Assembly: GCA_964343305.1 (NCBI GenBank)
Contig: CAYFJO010000574.1
Coordinates: 1 to 6,374, forward strand
DNA length: 6,374 nucleotides
Direction: 5' to 3'
DNA from: CAYFJO01 sp964343305
Lineage (GTDB): Bacteria > Planctomycetota > Planctomycetia > Pirellulales > Pirellulaceae
Each line of letters begins with the position of its first letter. The stretch's first letter is position 1. The notes under the pieces are model-generated. The model was not told the DNA's origin, searched no databases, and saw only the letters and a program-made list of their open reading frames with translations. Below, piece after piece: positions 5,754 through 6,374 of the stretch. The position numbers were made by a program, and so were the translations under genes.

Positions 5754-5761
5754 TCACGATC

Positions 5762-5896
5762 ATGAGACCAGCAGTACTTCGTGCCTGCCTGCTAGTCGGC
5801 GTGGTGCTGGCCACGCTGGCGAGCACGACTGTTGCCGAAGCCGCCGACCAGCGCGGCCTCAAGCCGCTTGCCGAAGATGCCTGGGACTCGCCATGA
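5762..5896 (+). CDS. 44-residue peptide with signal sequence, overlapping the next gene
   Basis: The frame encodes MRPAVLRACLLVGVVLATLA, then STTVAEAADQRGLKPLAEDA and WDSP. A basic start, a hydrophobic core and VAEAA make a convincing signal peptide, leaving only about 16 mature residues (DQRGLKPLAEDAWDSP). The Shine-Dalgarno sequence is excellent. The TGA stop overlaps the ATG of the next gene (ATGA), the classic arrangement for translational coupling, and the next gene has no good ribosome binding site of its own. It may be a tiny exported peptide, a coupling leader, or the N-terminal remnant of a larger secreted protein. It is not a frameshifted front end of the next gene, because that gene carries its own signal peptide. 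I do not recognise the mature part. Confidence 0.6.
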   Translation: MRPAVLRACLLVGVVLATLASTTVAEAADQRGLKPLAEDAWDSP

Positions 5897-6374
5897 ACGC
5901 ATTACGTCTTGCGAAGAAACACCGTCTTTCTGATCACGTGAGCCGATGCGTGGCCGTTGTGCTGTTCTTGTCGGCATTCATCGGCGTACTGGGATCTGTG
6001 CCAGCAAAGGCAACAGAGCAGACACAGGACCAGACTGCGATCGAGGCGAAGATGCTGTCACTTCTCGACGCCCCGCTCTTGTTTGTAAAACGCCATTCCT
6101 ATCAAGGCATTCATATCTACGACACCTTCTACAAGTGGCCACCCGGCGGCGGTGGAATTTATGTCCTGGAGAATCCCGCGGCCCCGCGGACGGAGCACAA
6201 CATCCGACCCGTCATTGATGCTACGACAGCCGGGACGCTCGGCGGCGGAGTCTACACCCATCCCGAGATATCGTGGGACGGCAAGCGACTTCTCTTCTGT
6301 TACAAGGACGAACCTCAGGGCTGCACCAAGATTTACGAGATCGGTGTCGATGGCAAAGGGCTGCGCAAGGTCTC
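5893..6374 (+). CDS. secreted hydrazine-synthase-alpha-like/PD40 beta-propeller protein (partial, C-terminus outside window)
   Basis: The first 160 residues of a protein that continues past the window. Residues 1-40 are a signal peptide with a long charged n-region, hydrophobic core CVAVVLFLSAFIGVLG and probable cleavage after AKA-40. From residue 60 the sequence (PLLFVKRHSYQGIHIYDTFY, then KWPPGGGGIYVLENP) resembles the middle domain of the hydrazine synthase alpha subunit as found in many non-anammox planctomycete proteins. ISWDGKRLLFCYKDE (126-140) is a PD40/TolB-type propeller strand, and IYEIGVDGKGLRKV starts the next. No CxxCH haem motif is visible in the part present, and hydrazine synthesis should not be inferred. 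The paralogues are large secreted proteins of unknown function. The start at 5893 overlaps the preceding stop, so translation is probably coupled. Confidence 0.8.
   Translation, partial: MNALRLAKKHRLSDHVSRCVAVVLFLSAFIGVLGSVPAKATEQTQDQTAIEAKMLSLLDAPLLFVKRHSYQGIHIYDTFYKWPPGGGGIYVLENPAAPRTEHNIRPVIDATTAGTLGGGVYTHPEISWDGKRLLFCYKDEPQGCTKIYEIGVDGKGLRKV

Larger units (their letters stand above)
5164..5761. other. divergent intergenic region without a convincing gene
   Basis: About 600 bases lie between the aldolase start (minus) and the small secreted peptide gene (plus). The longest open frame is on the minus strand (5252-5737, GTG start, 161 codons). Its first half (to about RTVKRYERG) looks moderately protein-like, while the rest is rich in Arg, Cys and Ser and reads like non-coding sequence. 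It has no well-placed ribosome binding site and no motif I recognise. A decayed gene or an unlabelled dispersed repeat is possible. I see no tRNA, CRISPR or riboswitch. Confidence 0.5.

Overview
The window looks like chromosomal DNA of a planctomycete, probably a Rhodopirellula/Pirellula-type organism. The reasons are the mix of large secreted proteins of unknown function, a secreted beta-propeller protein resembling the alpha subunit of hydrazine synthase that this phylum carries in many copies, and a RAYT transposase beside short GTAGTGG-type palindromes. This assignment is inferred from protein character, not from a marker gene.

Layout. Bases 1-33 may be the lysine-rich tail of an upstream gene. 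A plus-strand gene (104-1384) encodes a secreted protein with one textbook EF-hand loop. It meets tail to tail, with a 27-base overlap, a minus-strand gene (1358-2224) for a protein with a CxxC-x10-CxxC zinc ribbon. Bases 2370-5163 hold a minus-strand block read from right to left: a DapA/NanA-type pyruvate aldolase homologue (5163-4252), a RAYT transposase (4194-3634) and an enolase-superfamily protein of the mandelate racemase/sugar-acid dehydratase type (3563-2370). Bases 5164-5761 form a divergent intergenic region with no convincing gene. On the plus strand a 44-codon secreted peptide gene (5762-5896) overlaps by ATGA the start of the hydrazine-synthase-alpha-like protein (5893 to beyond the window).

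How the genes fit together. An enolase-superfamily dehydratase and a class I pyruvate aldolase are the usual pair for sugar-acid breakdown: dehydration to a 2-keto-3-deoxy acid, then cleavage to pyruvate and an aldehyde. Both enzymes lack some hallmark residues, so the substrate cannot be named.

The most striking feature is the RAYT module between the two enzyme genes. It is bracketed by two inverted pairs of 23-base REP palindromes. All four begin GTAGT and share the loop GCCA (read on the GTAGT strand), while the 7-bp stems differ by compensatory changes. The palindromes have become part of the host genes: one encodes the last residues of the aldolase, one contains the stop codon of the transposase, and one occupies the ribosome-binding region of the dehydratase gene.
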